A DNA stretch of 64,000 bases from contig NZ_BLYC01000004.1 in the NCBI RefSeq assembly GCF_019721995.1, forward strand, positions 186,001 to 250,000, written 5' to 3'. Both the position numbers and the translations under genes were made by a program. Positions 35,920 to 49,401 of the stretch are shown one piece after another. The DNA comes from Bathymodiolus japonicus methanotrophic gill symbiont. Lineage in GTDB: Bacteria; Pseudomonadota; Gammaproteobacteria; Methylococcales; Methylomonadaceae. Each line of letters begins with the position of its first letter. Positions within the stretch are counted from its first letter, which is position 1. The notes under the pieces are model-generated. The model saw only the letters and a list, made by a program, of their open reading frames with translations, ran no database searches and was not told the origin of the DNA.

Positions 35920-36291
35920 ATGGCAATCTCACAAGAAGATATCTTGGAAGCAGTATCGAACATGACTGTTATGGAAATCGTTGATCTAATTTCAGCGATG
36001 GAAGAAAAATTTGGTGTATCAGCAGCAGCAGTTGCAGCAGCTCCAGCAGCTGGCGGTGACGCGGGTGCAGCAGAAGAGCAAACTGAATTTGATGTAGTTA
36101 TGGAATCTTTCGGTGCTAATAAAGTTTCTGCAATTAAAGCGGTACGCGGCATTACTGGATTAGGCTTGAAAGAAGCTAAAGCAACAGTTGAAGGCTGTCC
36201 AGTAACAGTAAAAGAAGGCGTAAGCAAAGCAGAAGCTGAAGAAGTAAAAGCGACATTAGAAGAAGCTGGTGCGACTGTCGAAATTAAATAA
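35920..36291 (+). CDS. rplL: 50S ribosomal protein L7/L12
   Basis: 123 residues: N-terminal dimerisation helices ([32 protein letters not shown]), Ala-rich hinge (about 39-53), and globular C-terminal domain that recruits elongation factors ([23 protein letters not shown]). GAGG upstream of the ATG. Confidence 0.97.
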   Translation: MAISQEDILEAVSNMTVMEIVDLISAMEEKFGVSAAAVAAAPAAGGDAGAAEEQTEFDVVMESFGANKVSAIKAVRGITGLGLKEAKATVEGCPVTVKEGVSKAEAEEVKATLEEAGATVEIK

Positions 36292-36330
36292 TTTTGACAA
36301 AATATCATAGGCAGCAATGCCTGTAATATG

Positions 36331-36367
36331 GGCTGGTGATTACTTAAGTAGTCGCCGGCCTTTTACT
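36331..36367 (+). terminator. rplL-rpoB attenuator hairpin
   Basis: GGCTGGTGATTACTT pairs with AAGTAGTCGCCGGCC (with several G-U pairs) directly followed by TTTT. It sits 40 nt after rplL, matching the known partial terminator that lowers rpoBC transcription relative to rplJL in gammaproteobacteria. Confidence 0.75.
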
Positions 36368-36385
36368 GTTTTAGGAGTGCGCATG

Positions 36386-36525
36386 GGATAAGTTGAGCGT
36401 ATTGACGCAGGATTTTTGTTCGTATTCAAGGCATAGCAATTGGCGCATAGCGAGCTACGCAACAATTGCTGTAACGCAGATGACGGACAAAAAAAGACAT
36501 CAATTGTTCAAGTTATTCGATGCAC
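36386..36525. repeat. Long imperfect palindrome upstream of rpoB
   Basis: Core arms TTTTTGTTCGT (36413-36423) and ACGGACAAAAA (36483-36493), with inner paired blocks AGCAATTG/CAATTGCT and GCATAGCG/CTACGC. Outer similarity links GATAAGTTGA (36388 on) with the complement of TTCAAGTTATTC (36508-36519). It could fold into one ~80-140 nt hairpin in the rplL-rpoB mRNA. It looks like an intergenic palindromic repeat unit rather than a gene; an 84-codon frame across it shows no family features. Confidence 0.6.
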
Positions 36526-36580
36526 GCTACTTTATGCCCCGAATTCAGAAAACTACTCACAATAAGGATAAGGAAGTAAT

Positions 36581-39500
36581 ATGGCCTATACTTTTACTGA
36601 AAAAAAACGCCTCAGAAATAATTTTGGAAAAGCAAATGAAGTTCTAGACGTTCCTTATTTGCTGGAAACGCAAATCAAATCTTATGCAAGTTTTTTACAG
36701 ACTGGCATTATTCCATCTAAAAGAAAGGATGGTGGCTTGCACGCGGCATTTTCCAGTATATTTCCAATTGTGAGTCATTCGGGTTATGCAGTTCTTGAGT
36801 ATGTTAAGTATCGCTTAGGTGATCCCGTTTTTGATGTGCGCGAGTGTCAGCAACGTGGGGCAACGTATGCAGCGCCTTTACGCGTAATTGCGCGTCTTGT
36901 TATCTACGATAAAGATGCGCCTGGTAGCAAAAAGATTGTTAAGGATATCAGGGAGCAAGAAGTTTATATGGGCGAATTGCCACTAATGACAGAGAATGGA
37001 ACATTTGTTATTAATGGTACAGAGCGAGTAATAGTGTCTCAGTTACACCGTAGCCCGGGTGTGTTTTTTGATCACGATAAAGGTAAGACGCATTCATCTG
37101 GAAAGTTGTTGTTAAATGCACGAGTGATTCCCTATCGCGGATCCTGGTTAGATTTTGAATTTGATCACAAAGATTGCGTGTTCGTCAGAATTGACCGGCG
37201 CCGTAAAATCCCGGCAACCATTTTGTTGCGTGCATTGGGATATGATAACGAAGAAATACTGAAAATTTTCTTCGATATAAATAAATTTTCTATCAGTGCG
37301 GATAAGTTTTCTCTGGATTTAATTCCTGAAAGGCTAAAGGGTGAAATTGCTACTTTCGATATTAAATTCGATGGCAAAGTGCTGGTAGAAGAAGGACGAC
37401 GTGTCACTGCCAAACATATCAGGCAGATGCAAAAACAGAAAATCAAGCAGCTAGACGTTCCCAAAGAATATTTATACGGTAATATTATAGCAAATAATAT
37501 TATTGATGAGAGTACCGGTGAGTTAGTTGCAAATGTAAATGATGAACTTACCGAAGAGTTATTACACCAGTTAATATCAGCTGGTATTACAGAGATCAAT
37601 ACGCTATATGTCAATGACCTGGATCTTGGGTCATACATATCTTCAGCAATGCGTATGGATAGCACGACTAATCGCCTGGAAGCATTAATAGAGATTTATC
37701 GTATGATGCGTCCGGGTGAGCCGCCGACTAAAGATTCGGCGGAGAATTTATTTAAAAACTTATTCTTTACTGAAGACAGGTATGATTTATCTGCAGTAGG
37801 TCGGATGAAGTTTAACCGACGTCTAGGCATGCGAGATAATGAAGGCGATGGTACTTTAAGTAAAGAAGATATTATTAATGTCTTAAAAGAGCTGATTAAT
37901 ATTAGAAATGGTCATGGCAGCGTGGATGATATTGACCACCTAGGTAACCGCCGTGTTAGATCAGTCGGGGAAATGATTGAAAACCAGTTTAGAGTAGGCT
38001 TGGTTAGGGTAGAGCGGGCGGTTAGAGAGCGCCTGACGCTTGCTGATTCTGAAGGTTTGATGCCACAGGAAATTATTAATGCCAAACCAGTTTCAGCTGC
38101 CGTTAAGGAATTTTTTGGTTCCAGTCAGCTATCGCAATTTATGGATCAAAATAATCCATTATCGCAGGTTACACACAAGCGCCGCGTCTCGGCACTAGGT
38201 CCGGGTGGACTGGCTAGAGAGCGAGCAGGCTTTGAGGTGCGCGATGTACATACCACTCACTATGGGCGTGTATGTCCGATTGAAACGCCGGAGGGACCAA
38301 ATATAGGTCTGATTAACTCATTAGCTGTTTATGCGCGTACCAATAGCTATGGCTTCCTGGAAACACCATATCGTAAGGTTGAAAAGGGTGTAGTGACTGA
38401 CCAAGTTGATTACCTGTCCGCAATCGGTGAAGGAAACTTTGTTATTGCGCAGGCAAGTGTGGCAGTGGACAAAGATCGCAAGCTAGTTAAAGGGTTGGTG
38501 TCTTGTCGTTATAAAGATGAGTTTACATTGGTTAATTCTGCTGATGTGGAGTATATGGATGTATCAGCTAAGCAGATAGTTTCAGTTGCAGCGTCTATCG
38601 TGCCATTTCTAGAGCACGATGATGCAAATAGAGCATTGATGGGATCGAACATGCAGCGCCAGGCTGTGCCTGTGCTGAAGGCTGAAAAGCCTATCGTAGG
38701 TACAGGAATGGAGCGTACTGTTGCCAAAGATTCCGGGGTAACAGTAGTTGCTAGGCGCGGTGGAGAGGTTGTCAGCGTTGATGCAAGTAGAATCGTGGTG
38801 CGGGTGAATGATACTGAAACAGAGTCTGCCGAGACTGGGGTAGATATTTATAATCTGATCAAATACGTACGTTCTAACCAGAATACTTGTATTAATCAGA
38901 AGCCATTAGTCAGACCTGGTGACACAATCACCGCTGGTGATATTATGGCGGATGGCCCATCTACTGATATGGGGGAGTTGGCATTAGGACAGAATATGCT
39001 GATTGCTTTTATGCCATGGAATGGCTACAACTTCGAAGATTCGATTCTTGTATCTGAGCGCGTGGTAAAAGAAGACCGCTTTACATCAATTCATATTGAA
39101 GAAAAGACCTGTATTGCGCGTGATACCAAACATAGCCCGGAAGAAATTACCGCAGATATTCCGAATGTAAGTGAAGAGGCGCTATCTAAGCTGGATGATT
39201 CAGGGATTGTTTATGTCGGTGCTGAGGTTAAAGGTGGTGATATTCTGGTGGGTAAAGTGACACCGAAAGGTGAATCTCAACTAACCCCGGAAGAAAAGTT
39301 ACTTAGAGCAATTTTCGGAGAAAAAGCGGCTGATGTGAAAGATACCTCGTTACGCGTACCCGGTAGTATTCGGGCAACAGTGATTGATGTGCAGATTTTT
39401 ACCCGTGATGGCGTCGAAAAAGATAAGCGTGCGCTGGCGAATGAAGCAATGGCAATCAAGAGCTATAAGAAAGACATCAATGATCAGCTAGCCATTGTCG

Positions 39501-40651
39501 AAAAAGATATCTATCAACGTACGGCTAATGTCATTATTGGTGAAAAAGCACTTTCTGGCCCAAATAGCCTGAAATCCGCTACGGTGCTTACCCAGGAATA
39601 TCTTGATTCAATCAAGCGTTCCGAGTGGGCCAGCATCAAGATGGAAAAGGAAGAACTGAATGTGCAGCTGGAAGGGCTAGAAGCGCAGCTAGTCAAATTA
39701 CGTAAAGAATTTGATGAGCGTTTTGAAGTCAAGCGCAAGAAAATCACCATGGGTGATGATCTGCCACCTGGTGTATTGAAAATGGTTAAAGTTTATTTAG
39801 CTGTTAAAAAACGTATTCAGCCGGGTGATAAGATGGCAGGACGACATGGTAATAAAGGGGTTATTTCGCGAATTAACCCAATTGAAGATATGCCGTATCT
39901 AGCAGATGGAACGCCTATCGATATTGTCTTAAACCCATTAGGTGTGCCGTCACGAATGAACGTAGGGCAGGTGCTGGAAACGCATTTAGGCTGGGCTGCT
40001 AAAGGCCTGGGGCATAAAATTGGCAAAATGCTCGAAGTAAATTCGGCAGTCACAGAAATACGTAGCTTTTTAGATAAAATTTATAATAGTAGTGGGCAGA
40101 ACGAAGATCTGGATTCATTTTCTGATGCAGAGATTCTTGAAATGGCTAGAAATCTGGTGGCAGGTGTGCCGATGGCTTCGCCTGTTTTTGACGGTGCGAG
40201 CGAAGAAGAAATTCGCTATATGTTGTCACTGGCAGATTTACCCGAAAGTGGCCAGACAACACTTTATGATGGTTTAACCGGTGAGGCGTTTGAGCGTGAT
40301 ATAACCGTGGGTTATATGCACATGCTGAAGTTAAATCATTTAGTTGATGACAAAATGCATGCGCGATCAACAGGGCCATATAGCCTGGTAACGCAACAGC
40401 CATTAGGGGGTAAAGCACAATTTGGTGGTCAGCGCTTTGGGGAAATGGAAGTATGGGCACTAGAAGCTTATGGTGCAGCGTACACCTTGCAGGAAATGTT
40501 AACGGTAAAATCTGATGATGTTACTGGGCGTACGCGCATGTATAAAAATATCGTCGATGGTAATCACCAAATGGACCCAGGTATGCCAGAGTCATTTAAT
40601 GTACTGCTTAAAGAAATTCGCTCACTTGCTATTAACATCGAAGTGCAATAA
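36581..40651 (+). CDS. rpoB: DNA-directed RNA polymerase subunit beta
   Basis: 1356 residues, gammaproteobacterial length. Rifampicin-pocket sequence [22 protein letters not shown] with Asp, His and Ser/Leu positions of the sensitive type ([21 protein letters not shown]). Also [15 protein letters not shown], the [17 protein letters not shown] catalytic-side motif and C-terminal [26 protein letters not shown]. Intact. Its mRNA leader contains the attenuator and the long palindrome upstream. Confidence 0.98.
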   Translation: MAYTFTEKKRLRNNFGKANEVLDVPYLLETQIKSYASFLQTGIIPSKRKDGGLHAAFSSIFPIVSHSGYAVLEYVKYRLGDPVFDVRECQQRGATYAAPLRVIARLVIYDKDAPGSKKIVKDIREQEVYMGELPLMTENGTFVINGTERVIVSQLHRSPGVFFDHDKGKTHSSGKLLLNARVIPYRGSWLDFEFDHKDCVFVRIDRRRKIPATILLRALGYDNEEILKIFFDINKFSISADKFSLDLIPERLKGEIATFDIKFDGKVLVEEGRRVTAKHIRQMQKQKIKQLDVPKEYLYGNIIANNIIDESTGELVANVNDELTEELLHQLISAGITEINTLYVNDLDLGSYISSAMRMDSTTNRLEALIEIYRMMRPGEPPTKDSAENLFKNLFFTEDRYDLSAVGRMKFNRRLGMRDNEGDGTLSKEDIINVLKELINIRNGHGSVDDIDHLGNRRVRSVGEMIENQFRVGLVRVERAVRERLTLADSEGLMPQEIINAKPVSAAVKEFFGSSQLSQFMDQNNPLSQVTHKRRVSALGPGGLARERAGFEVRDVHTTHYGRVCPIETPEGPNIGLINSLAVYARTNSYGFLETPYRKVEKGVVTDQVDYLSAIGEGNFVIAQASVAVDKDRKLVKGLVSCRYKDEFTLVNSADVEYMDVSAKQIVSVAASIVPFLEHDDANRALMGSNMQRQAVPVLKAEKPIVGTGMERTVAKDSGVTVVARRGGEVVSVDASRIVVRVNDTETESAETGVDIYNLIKYVRSNQNTCINQKPLVRPGDTITAGDIMADGPSTDMGELALGQNMLIAFMPWNGYNFEDSILVSERVVKEDRFTSIHIEEKTCIARDTKHSPEEITADIPNVSEEALSKLDDSGIVYVGAEVKGGDILVGKVTPKGESQLTPEEKLLRAIFGEKAADVKDTSLRVPGSIRATVIDVQIFTRDGVEKDKRALANEAMAIKSYKKDINDQLAIVEKDIYQRTANVIIGEKALSGPNSLKSATVLTQEYLDSIKRSEWASIKMEKEELNVQLEGLEAQLVKLRKEFDERFEVKRKKITMGDDLPPGVLKMVKVYLAVKKRIQPGDKMAGRHGNKGVISRINPIEDMPYLADGTPIDIVLNPLGVPSRMNVGQVLETHLGWAAKGLGHKIGKMLEVNSAVTEIRSFLDKIYNSSGQNEDLDSFSDAEILEMARNLVAGVPMASPVFDGASEEEIRYMLSLADLPESGQTTLYDGLTGEAFERDITVGYMHMLKLNHLVDDKMHARSTGPYSLVTQQPLGGKAQFGGQRFGEMEVWALEAYGAAYTLQEMLTVKSDDVTGRTRMYKNIVDGNHQMDPGMPESFNVLLKEIRSLAINIEVQ

Positions 40652-40706
40652 GCACTTATTGAAATAGTAACAAGTACAGCGCCGTGTTGTTTAAATGGAT
40701 AATATT

Positions 40707-40726
40707 TTTAGTTGCTAGCAACTAAA
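40707..40726. repeat. 20-bp perfect palindrome in the rpoB-rpoC gap
   Basis: TTTAGTTGCTAGCAACTAAA in a 160-bp gap that is otherwise featureless and longer than usual for this gene pair. In RNA it would form a compact hairpin. It has no T-run, so it is more likely an RNA-processing or protein-binding site than a terminator. Confidence 0.6.
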
Positions 40727-40811
40727 TAATCGGTTTCTAAAAAGAAAATTAGGTGCTGCACAGGCTTATGAGTTCTGGTATAGCCAGATAACAAACAAAG
40801 GGGATAAGCTC

Positions 40812-43800
40812 TTGAAAGATTTATTAAATTTCTTAAAACGCCAAAATAGAACAGTTGATTTTGATGAAATTAGCATAGGCCTGGCATCGCCAAACCAGAT
40901 TAGATCATGGTCGTATGGTGAGGTTAAGAAGCCGGAAACCATAAATTATCGTACCTTTAAACCAGAACGTGACGGCCTTTTCTGTGCAAAAATATTTGGT
41001 CCGGTCAGCGATTATGAATGTTTATGTGGGAAGTATAAGCGCCTGAAGCACCGTGGTGTTATCTGTGAAAAATGTGGCGTAGAAGTTACTTTGTCTAAAG
41101 TGCGTCGTGAGCGTATGGGACATATCGAACTTGCTAGCCCGGTTGCGCATATCTGGTTTTTAAAATCATTGCCCTCTCGAATTGCTCTGTTATTAGATAT
41201 GACATTGCGTGAAATTGAGCGGGTTTTATATTTTGAATCATTCGTCGTGCTTGACGAGGGTTTGACCCCTTTAGAAAGAAAGAAGCTATTAACGGATGAT
41301 GAATATTTAGATGCATTTGAAGAATATGGTGATGAATTCATTGCGAAAATGGGTGCGGAAGCCATCTATGAGTTATTAAAAACCATTGATATCAAGGCGG
41401 AAGTTGATCAATTAAGAGAGGAAATTAACAGCACCAATTCTGAAACCAAGATTAAGAAATTTTCCAAGCGCCTGAAAGTTCTTGAGTCGCTGTTAGGGTC
41501 TTCTAACCGCCCGGAATGGATGGTGATGAATGTTCTGCCTGTGTTGCCGCCTGAATTACGTCCGTTAGTACCACTGGATGGCGGTCGTTTTGCAACATCC
41601 GATCTGAACGATCTATATCGACGGGTTATTAACAGAAATAACCGCCTGCATCGTTTACTGGACTTAGGTGCGCCGGACATCATCATTCGCAATGAAAAAA
41701 GAATGCTGCAAGAGTCGGTTGATGCCTTGCTGGATAACGGTCGTCGTGGGCGCGCGATAACTGGGACTAACCGACGACCACTGAAATCACTTGCCGATAT
41801 GATTAAGGGTAAGCAGGGGCGATTTAGACAGAATCTGCTAGGTAAGCGGGTCGATTATTCAGGGCGTTCAGTTATTGTCGTTGGGCCTACGCTGAAATTA
41901 CATCAGTGTGGTTTACCGAAAAAAATGGCGCTGGAATTATTCAAGCCATTTATTTTTAGTAAATTACAGTTGCGTGGTTTAGCAACTACGATTAAGGCTG
42001 CCAAGAAACTGGTAGAAAGCAAAGGCGCCGAAGTCTGGGATATTCTGGAAGAGGTTATTCATGAGCACCCTATACTATTAAACCGTGCGCCGACATTACA
42101 TAGATTAGGTATTCAGGCGTTTGAGCCAACGCTAATCGAAGGTAAGGCGATTAATCTGCATCCATTGGTCTGTAGCGCATTTAATGCCGACTTTGATGGT
42201 GATCAGATGGCGGTACATATTCCATTGTCTATCGAAGCCCAGATTGAAGCGCGGACATTGATGATGGCAACCAATAATATTTTGTCACCTGCCAATGGTG
42301 AGCCGATTATTAATCCTTCTCAGGATGTGGTTCTAGGGCTCTACTATATAAGCCGTGAAAAACTTAAAGCTAAAGGGGATGGCTCGGCTTTCTTTAATAT
42401 TAATGAAGTTAAGCGAGCGCTAGATGCAAAAACTGTTGAATTGCAGTCGAAAATTCAGGTAAGAATAACTGAAAAACTCAACAATAAAGATGGCGAAGTT
42501 GAGGAAAAAACAACGCGTTATGAAACCACAGTTGGTCGTGTCTTAATCTGGGAAATAGCACCCGCAGGAATGCCATTTGAAATTGTAAACTGTGATATGA
42601 CCAAAAAGAATATCTCACGTTTACTCGATTTCAGTTACCGTTATTTAGGAAATAAAGACACTGTCATACTTGCTGATCAGATTATGTATCTGGGCTTTAA
42701 ATATGCAACTCGTTCAGGAATTTCTTTTGGTATTAATGATATGGAAATTCCAGTAGAAAAAGCTGATATTTTAAATGAAGCAGAAAAAGAAGTGATTGAA
42801 ATTCAGGATCAGTATTCTTCGGGTCTGGTAACTGATGGCGAGCGCTACAATAAGGTTGTTGATATCTGGTCGCATGCCAATGAGAAAGTAGCCAAGGTAA
42901 TGATGGATGCGCTGGGTACCGATGAAGTTGTGGATGATAACGGGGCGGTCTTAAAGCAGAAATCATTTAACTCAATCTTTATGATGGCTGAATCTGGAGC
43001 GCGGGGTTCTGCGGCACAGATTAGGCAGCTTGCGGGTATGCGTGGCTTGATGGCGAAGCCGGATGGTTCAATTATTGAAACGCCAATTACCGCAAACTTC
43101 CGTGAAGGTCTAGATGTACTGCAGTACTTTATTTCTACCCATGGTGCCCGAAAAGGTCTGGCGGATACTGCTCTTAAAACGGCTAACTCTGGATATCTGA
43201 CGCGTCGACTTGTCGATGTGGCACAAGATCTAGTAATTAATGGTGTAGATTGCGGGACTACGAACGGCATGGTCATGGTGCCAATTATTGAAGGTGGTGA
43301 TGTTGTTGAGCCATTGGCAGAGCGAGTGCTGGGTCGAGTAGTGATTGGTGATGTACTCGCGGGATCTTCTGGCGAAGTTATCGTTTCTGACGGCACCATG
43401 CTGGACGAGAATTATGTATCTATCCTAGAAGAGCATAGCATCGATGATGTTTTTGTTCGCTCAATTATTACTTGTGATAATAGGCATGGAGTCTGTGCGA
43501 AATGTTACGGGCGTGATCTAGGGCGTGGGCATATGGTCAATAGTGGTGAAGCAGTTGGAGTGATTGCAGCACAGTCTATTGGTGAGCCAGGCACGCAGTT
43601 AACCATGCGTACTTTTCATATTGGTGGAGCTGCATCACGACAAGTTGCGATTAGTAATGTGCAAGTGAAATCGAAAGGGGTTATTAAGTTACATAATCTA
43701 AAAACGGTAGAAAATCGTGCCGGAAATCTAGTTGCTGTATCAAGATCAGGTGAAGTCGGGGTAATGGATGAGTATGGCCGCGAAAAAGAAAAGTACAAGA

Positions 43801-45026
43801 TTCCTTATGGAGCAGAGTTAAGTTGCAAAGAAGGTAGCATGGTTGAACCTGGTGATATCGTTGTTACCTGGGATCCACACGTGCATCCTGTGGTATCTGA
43901 AGTTGCAGGGCGAGTTGAGCTAGTCGATTTTGAGCCGGGACTGTCTGTTCAGGAAGTGTCTGATGAGATTACTGGGGTAAGTTCCATTACGGTGCTGGAT
44001 CCTAAGCAACGGGTGAGTGCGGGTAAAGATTTACGGCCTCTAGTTAAACTAGTGAGCGAAGATGGGGAAGATGTCATGTTGCCAAACACTGAATTAGCTG
44101 CGCAGTATGTATTGCCAGCAGGTTCAATTGTTGCGGTAAAAAATGGCGCGGAAATTCATGTGGGTGACGTGCTTGGGCGAATTCCTCAGGAGTCAAGTAA
44201 GACACGTGATATTACCGGAGGTTTGCCACGAGTTGCTGATTTATTTGAAGTAAGAAAAACCAAAGACCCGGCAATTTTAGCCGAAGCGACAGGTGCGGTA
44301 ACTTTTGGTAAGGAAACTAAAGGTAAGCAGCGTATCGTTATTACCGATTCAGAAGGCGAGCAGTATGAGACCCTGGTCCCTAAATGGCGCCATATCACAG
44401 TGTTTGAGGGTGAATTTGTCGATAAAGGTGAAACCATTGCGGAAGGTGAATTAACCCCGCATGACATTTTGCGTCTGCGTGGTGTCACAGAACTCACTAC
44501 TTATTTAGTGAAAGAGATTCAGGATGTTTATCGTCTTCAGGGGGTGAAAATTAATGACAAGCATATTGAAGCGATTATTCGCCAGATGTTGCGTAAAGTC
44601 GAAATTACTGCATCGGGTGATAGTGATTACACCAAAGGTGATCAGGTCGAAAAAGTAGTTGTTAAGGAAATTAATGACAAGCTTGAAGAAAATGGAAAAA
44701 TTCCTGCCAGCTATGATCCTGTATTGTTAGGTATAACCAAAGCTTCACTAGCAACCGAGTCATTTGTTTCGGCGGCATCATTCCAGGAAACAACTCGAGT
44801 GTTAACTGATGCAGCGGTTCGCGGTTTGAAAGATCAGTTATATGGATTAAAAGAAAATGTAATTGTTGGGCGTTTAATTCCGGCAGGTACAGGTTTGGCA
44901 TTCCATGAAGCAAGAAGAAAGCGTAAGGAAGCGCAGTTAGAAGCGATACAAACTCCGGAAGAAGTGAAGTCAATGGAAGTTGTAGATGCGGAAGAAGCAT
45001 TAAAGCAAGCCTTGAATGCCGAATAA
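40812..45026 (+). CDS. rpoC: DNA-directed RNA polymerase subunit beta'
   Basis: 1404 residues. First zinc site [20 protein letters not shown], catalytic [12 protein letters not shown] with the three Mg-binding Asp, bridge-helix region with [16 protein letters not shown], second zinc site [19 protein letters not shown] start at 40812 ([12 protein letters not shown]), consistent with the family N-terminus; no better start is upstream. Confidence 0.98.
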   Translation: MKDLLNFLKRQNRTVDFDEISIGLASPNQIRSWSYGEVKKPETINYRTFKPERDGLFCAKIFGPVSDYECLCGKYKRLKHRGVICEKCGVEVTLSKVRRERMGHIELASPVAHIWFLKSLPSRIALLLDMTLREIERVLYFESFVVLDEGLTPLERKKLLTDDEYLDAFEEYGDEFIAKMGAEAIYELLKTIDIKAEVDQLREEINSTNSETKIKKFSKRLKVLESLLGSSNRPEWMVMNVLPVLPPELRPLVPLDGGRFATSDLNDLYRRVINRNNRLHRLLDLGAPDIIIRNEKRMLQESVDALLDNGRRGRAITGTNRRPLKSLADMIKGKQGRFRQNLLGKRVDYSGRSVIVVGPTLKLHQCGLPKKMALELFKPFIFSKLQLRGLATTIKAAKKLVESKGAEVWDILEEVIHEHPILLNRAPTLHRLGIQAFEPTLIEGKAINLHPLVCSAFNADFDGDQMAVHIPLSIEAQIEARTLMMATNNILSPANGEPIINPSQDVVLGLYYISREKLKAKGDGSAFFNINEVKRALDAKTVELQSKIQVRITEKLNNKDGEVEEKTTRYETTVGRVLIWEIAPAGMPFEIVNCDMTKKNISRLLDFSYRYLGNKDTVILADQIMYLGFKYATRSGISFGINDMEIPVEKADILNEAEKEVIEIQDQYSSGLVTDGERYNKVVDIWSHANEKVAKVMMDALGTDEVVDDNGAVLKQKSFNSIFMMAESGARGSAAQIRQLAGMRGLMAKPDGSIIETPITANFREGLDVLQYFISTHGARKGLADTALKTANSGYLTRRLVDVAQDLVINGVDCGTTNGMVMVPIIEGGDVVEPLAERVLGRVVIGDVLAGSSGEVIVSDGTMLDENYVSILEEHSIDDVFVRSIITCDNRHGVCAKCYGRDLGRGHMVNSGEAVGVIAAQSIGEPGTQLTMRTFHIGGAASRQVAISNVQVKSKGVIKLHNLKTVENRAGNLVAVSRSGEVGVMDEYGREKEKYKIPYGAELSCKEGSMVEPGDIVVTWDPHVHPVVSEVAGRVELVDFEPGLSVQEVSDEITGVSSITVLDPKQRVSAGKDLRPLVKLVSEDGEDVMLPNTELAAQYVLPAGSIVAVKNGAEIHVGDVLGRIPQESSKTRDITGGLPRVADLFEVRKTKDPAILAEATGAVTFGKETKGKQRIVITDSEGEQYETLVPKWRHITVFEGEFVDKGETIAEGELTPHDILRLRGVTELTTYLVKEIQDVYRLQGVKINDKHIEAIIRQMLRKVEITASGDSDYTKGDQVEKVVVKEINDKLEENGKIPASYDPVLLGITKASLATESFVSAASFQETTRVLTDAAVRGLKDQLYGLKENVIVGRLIPAGTGLAFHEARRKRKEAQLEAIQTPEEVKSMEVVDAEEALKQALNAE

Positions 45027-45036
45027 CAAGAAATAG

Positions 45037-45065
45037 TTGACTTTAAAGGAGCAGGATAATAGAAT
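45037..45065 (+). promoter_or_regulatory. Putative sigma-70 promoter of the str operon
   Basis: TTGACT (45037-45042), 17-bp spacer, TAGAAT (45060-45065), about 90 nt before rpsL. The spacing is ideal; the -10 is imperfect. Confidence 0.55.
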
Positions 45066-45153
45066 GTTCTGCTCAATAGAGTTATTGTAAATAATTAAAG
45101 TGCATTATTGAATGCGCTAAGCAAAAATAATGCAAGACGGAGTAATTTAACTT

Positions 45154-45528
45154 ATGGCTACTATTAACCAACTGGTTCGTAAGCCGCGCACAAGAAAAGT
45201 AGAAAAAAGTAATGTGCCAGCGCTTGAGGCTTGTCCTCAAAGACGTGGTGTTTGTACGCGTGTTTATACAACTACACCAAAAAAACCAAATTCTGCATTA
45301 CGTAAGGTAGCGCGGGTAAGGCTCACTAGCGGTGCTGAAGTGAGTAGTTATATAGGTGGTGAAGGGCACAATCTGCAAGAGCACTCGGTGGTTCTGATTC
45401 GCGGGGGAAGGGTAAAAGATTTACCCGGTGTGCGTTATCACGTAGTACGCGGAAGTCTGGATACTTCTGGCGTAGATAGTCGTAGATGTGGCCGTTCTAA
45501 GTACGGTACAAAAAAGCCTAAGGGCTAA
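45154..45528 (+). CDS. rpsL: 30S ribosomal protein S12
   Basis: 124 residues, decoding-centre protein. [16 protein letters not shown] keeps the Lys whose change gives streptomycin resistance, and [17 protein letters not shown] keeps the methylthio-Asp region, so the sequence is of the sensitive type. First gene of the str operon. Confidence 0.98.
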   Translation: MATINQLVRKPRTRKVEKSNVPALEACPQRRGVCTRVYTTTPKKPNSALRKVARVRLTSGAEVSSYIGGEGHNLQEHSVVLIRGGRVKDLPGVRYHVVRGSLDTSGVDSRRCGRSKYGTKKPKG

Positions 45529-45563
45529 GCAGTAAAAAATAAAATTAATTGTTGGTGATATAA

Positions 45564-46034
<471 letters not shown>

Positions 46035-46052
46035 TATTGTAGGTTTTTTGCA

Positions 46053-48146
46053 GTGGGACGTGTAACGCCGATTGAGAATTATCGGAATATAGGGATTATG
46101 GCTCATATCGATGCGGGTAAAACCACAACGACAGAGCGAATTCTATATTATACGGGTGTCTCACATAAGATCGGTGAGGTTCATGATGGCTCGGCTGTTA
46201 TGGACTGGATGGAGCAGGAGCAGGAAAGAGGGATTACCATTACCTCTGCAGCAACAACCTGTTTCTGGTCAGGCATGGAGGGCGGATACGTCAAGCATCG
46301 TATCAATATTATTGATACGCCTGGTCATGTAGATTTCACCATTGAAGTTGAGCGCTCGCTGAGAGTTCTTGATGGTGCGTGTGCAGTTTTCTGTGCTGTG
46401 GGAGGTGTAGAGCCACAGTCTGAAACAGTTTGGCGGCAAGCGAATAAATATAAAGTACCCAGAGTAGTTTTCATCAATAAGATGGACCGTTCGGGTGCTG
46501 ATTTTTTTAGAGTAATCGAGCAAATTACTACCCGGCTAGGGGGAGAGCCCGTAGCTATGCAGATCCCAGTGGGTTCAGAGGATGAGTTTGCTGGGGTAGT
46601 TGATTTGTTAAAAATGAAAGCCATTTATTGGCAAGATGCCAATATGGGGATGACGTTCAGTGAAGAACCGATACCTGAAGCTTTGCAGGGTGAAGCTGAA
46701 GAATGGCGTGAAAAGTTATTTGAAGCTGCGGCCGAAGCAGATGATGAGTTAATGGAAAAGTACCTTGAAGAAGGCGAGCTATCTATAGACGAGATCAAGT
46801 TGGGGCTGAGAAAGAGAACCATAGCTAGTGAGATTTCACCGGTGTTCTGTGGTTCAGCCTTTAAGAATAAGGGCGTACAGGCTTTGCTTGATGGCGTGCT
46901 GGATTATATGCCTTCGCCACTGGATGTCAAATCGATATCGGGTGAGCTAAAGGACGGCAGTCATGCAGAAAGTCATGCATCTGATGAAGGGCCGTTTGCA
47001 GCATTGGCATTTAAAATAGCAACTGACCCTTTTGTAGGTTCGTTGACTTTTATCCGGGTTTATTCCGGGGTGCTGGCATCAGGTAGTGTTGTATACAACG
47101 TGCTGAAAGGTAAACGCGAGCGAGTTGGCAGATTGCTGCAGATGCACGCAAACAGCAGAGAGGAGATCTCTGAGGTAAGAGCGGGTGATATTGCGGCGGC
47201 AGTGGGTTTTAAGGATGTAACGACTGGCGAAAGTCTGTGTGCAGAAAATGCACAGATCATTCTGGAAAAAATGGATTTTCCCGAGCCGGTTATCTCTATA
47301 GCAGTTGAAGCTAGAACTAAAGCTGATCAGGATAAGATGGCTGAAGCACTGGGACGCTTAAAGAAAGAAGATCCGTCTTTTCATGTGATGACAGATGAAG
47401 AGTCAGGGCAGGTTATTATCTCAGGGATGGGTGAGTTACATCTGGAGATTTTGGTCGACCGGATGCGCAGGGAATTCTCTGTAGCTCTGAATGTTGGAGC
47501 ACCGCAGGTTTCTTATAGAGAAACCATAAAGCAGGCGGTTCGGCAAGAAGGAAAGTTTATTCGACAGAGTGGCGGAAAAGGACAGTATGGACATGTCATA
47601 ATCAAGCTGGAACCTATGGAGTTGGGCTCTGGCTATGCTTTTATCAGCGAAGTGTCTGGTGGTACGGTTCCCAAAGAATATATACCTGCTGTTGATAAAG
47701 GAATACAGGAGCAAATGAAAAATGGTGTCCTGGCAGGGTATCCGGTAGTGGATGTTAAAGTAACCTTACTCGATGGTTCTTACCATGATGTAGACTCAAG
47801 TGAAATGGCTTTTTCCATTGCCGGGTCTATGGCTTTTCGAGATGGGTCAAAACAGGCTAAGCCAGTTTTGCTGGAGCCGGTGATGAAAGTGGAAATCGTG
47901 ACTCCCGAAGAATATATGGGAGATGTGGTAGGAGATGTAAACAGGCGTAGAGGTGTGGTTCTAGGGATGGAGGATGCGTCAATAGGTAAGACAATTAACT
48001 GCGAAGTGCCGTTAGCTGAAATGTTTGGTTATGCAACTGACCTGCGCTCGGCAACTCAAGGGCGTGCTACTTACAGTATGCAATTTGAAAAATATAATGA
48101 GACACCTGCAAAAATTGCAGATGCAATTATACAAAAAACGTCATAA
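46053..48146 (+). CDS. fusA: Elongation factor G
   Basis: 697 residues, translocation GTPase. [13 protein letters not shown] (P-loop), [19 protein letters not shown]. Domain IV has [12 protein letters not shown] start ([19 protein letters not shown]) 18 nt after rpsG. Normal length. Confidence 0.98.
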   Translation: MGRVTPIENYRNIGIMAHIDAGKTTTTERILYYTGVSHKIGEVHDGSAVMDWMEQEQERGITITSAATTCFWSGMEGGYVKHRINIIDTPGHVDFTIEVERSLRVLDGACAVFCAVGGVEPQSETVWRQANKYKVPRVVFINKMDRSGADFFRVIEQITTRLGGEPVAMQIPVGSEDEFAGVVDLLKMKAIYWQDANMGMTFSEEPIPEALQGEAEEWREKLFEAAAEADDELMEKYLEEGELSIDEIKLGLRKRTIASEISPVFCGSAFKNKGVQALLDGVLDYMPSPLDVKSISGELKDGSHAESHASDEGPFAALAFKIATDPFVGSLTFIRVYSGVLASGSVVYNVLKGKRERVGRLLQMHANSREEISEVRAGDIAAAVGFKDVTTGESLCAENAQIILEKMDFPEPVISIAVEARTKADQDKMAEALGRLKKEDPSFHVMTDEESGQVIISGMGELHLEILVDRMRREFSVALNVGAPQVSYRETIKQAVRQEGKFIRQSGGKGQYGHVIIKLEPMELGSGYAFISEVSGGTVPKEYIPAVDKGIQEQMKNGVLAGYPVVDVKVTLLDGSYHDVDSSEMAFSIAGSMAFRDGSKQAKPVLLEPVMKVEIVTPEEYMGDVVGDVNRRRGVVLGMEDASIGKTINCEVPLAEMFGYATDLRSATQGRATYSMQFEKYNETPAKIADAIIQKTS

Positions 48147-48175
48147 GAATTGATATTTAAAAAAGGTATGGGCTA

Positions 48176-49396
48176 ATGGCTAAAGAAAAATTTGAACGTA
48201 ATAAACCACATGTAAACGTCGGCACAATTGGCCACGTTGATCACGGTAAGACTACTCTAACTGCTGCGCTGACAAAGGTGATGGCAGAAAAGCTGGGTGG
48301 TGAAGTAAAAGCATTTGATCAGATTGATAATGCGCCAGAAGAGCGTGAGCGCGGAATTACAATTGCAACATCACACGTAGAGTATGAATCAGACACGCGT
48401 CACTACGCACACGTAGATTGCCCTGGTCACGCGGATTATGTGAAGAACATGATTACCGGTGCTGCGCAAATGGATGGTGCAATCCTGGTGTGTGGTGCAA
48501 CAGACGGTCCTATGCCGCAAACAAGAGAGCATATCCTGTTATCAAGACAGGTAGGTGTTCCATATATCGTAGTGTTCCTGAACAAAGCTGATCTACTAGC
48601 CGAAGATTGCGGTGGTGTAGGAACAGAAGAATACAACGAAATGCTAGAGCTCGTTGAAATGGAAATTCGCGAAATTCTAGACCAGTATGAATTCCCTGGT
48701 GATGACACGCCAATTATCGTTGGCTCTGCTCTGAAGGGACTGGAAGGTGATGATAGTGAGCTAGGTACGCAGTCAATTATTAAATTAGTGGACGCATTAG
48801 ACAGCTATATTCCCGAGCCAGAAAGAGCGACGGAAGGTGCTTTTTTGATGCCGATTGAAGATGTATTCTCAATCTCGGGTCGTGGTACTGTTGTAACCGG
48901 CCGTATTGAGCGAGGCATTATCAAGGTTGGCGAAGAAATCGAAATAGTTGGTATTAAAGATACTGTTAAGACAACTTGTACAGGTGTTGAGATGTTTCGC
49001 AAGTTGCTTGATGAAGGTCAGGCGGGCGATAACGTTGGTATCCTGTTAAGAGGAACCAAGCGTGAAGAAGTTGAGCGTGGTCAGGTACTGGCGCATGTTG
49101 GCTCAATTAATCCGCATACCAAGTTCTCTGCTGAAATCTATGTGTTGGCTAAAGATGAGGGTGGTCGTCATACGCCATTCTTTGATGGTTACCGTCCGCA
49201 GTTCTACTTCAGAACTACAGATGTAACTGGCGCAGTTAAATTGCCCGAAGGTACGGAGATGGTAATGCCTGGTGATAACGTATCTGTAGAAGTAACCTTG
49301 ATCGCGCCAATTGCGATGGAAGAAGGTTTACGTTTTGCGATCCGTGAAGGTGGTCGTACGGTTGGTGCCGGTGTTGTTGCAAAAATTATTGAGTAA
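48176..49396 (+). CDS. tuf: Elongation factor Tu, copy 2
   Basis: 406 residues, same motifs as copy 1. The first ~590 nt are nearly identical in DNA to copy 1. All nine amino-acid differences are in the later part (e.g. GTQS for GVPS, HTKFSAE for HTRFKAE, AKIIE for AEIIE), the pattern left by gene conversion. Occupies the tufA position after fusA and ends only 5 nt before rpsJ. Confidence 0.98.
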   Translation: MAKEKFERNKPHVNVGTIGHVDHGKTTLTAALTKVMAEKLGGEVKAFDQIDNAPEERERGITIATSHVEYESDTRHYAHVDCPGHADYVKNMITGAAQMDGAILVCGATDGPMPQTREHILLSRQVGVPYIVVFLNKADLLAEDCGGVGTEEYNEMLELVEMEIREILDQYEFPGDDTPIIVGSALKGLEGDDSELGTQSIIKLVDALDSYIPEPERATEGAFLMPIEDVFSISGRGTVVTGRIERGIIKVGEEIEIVGIKDTVKTTCTGVEMFRKLLDEGQAGDNVGILLRGTKREEVERGQVLAHVGSINPHTKFSAEIYVLAKDEGGRHTPFFDGYRPQFYFRTTDVTGAVKLPEGTEMVMPGDNVSVEVTLIAPIAMEEGLRFAIREGGRTVGAGVVAKIIE

Positions 49397-49401
49397 TAGA
49401 T

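Noticed and set aside
36393-36647. 84-codon frame upstream of rpoB
   Set aside because: It spans the long palindrome and overlaps the true rpoB start in another frame.
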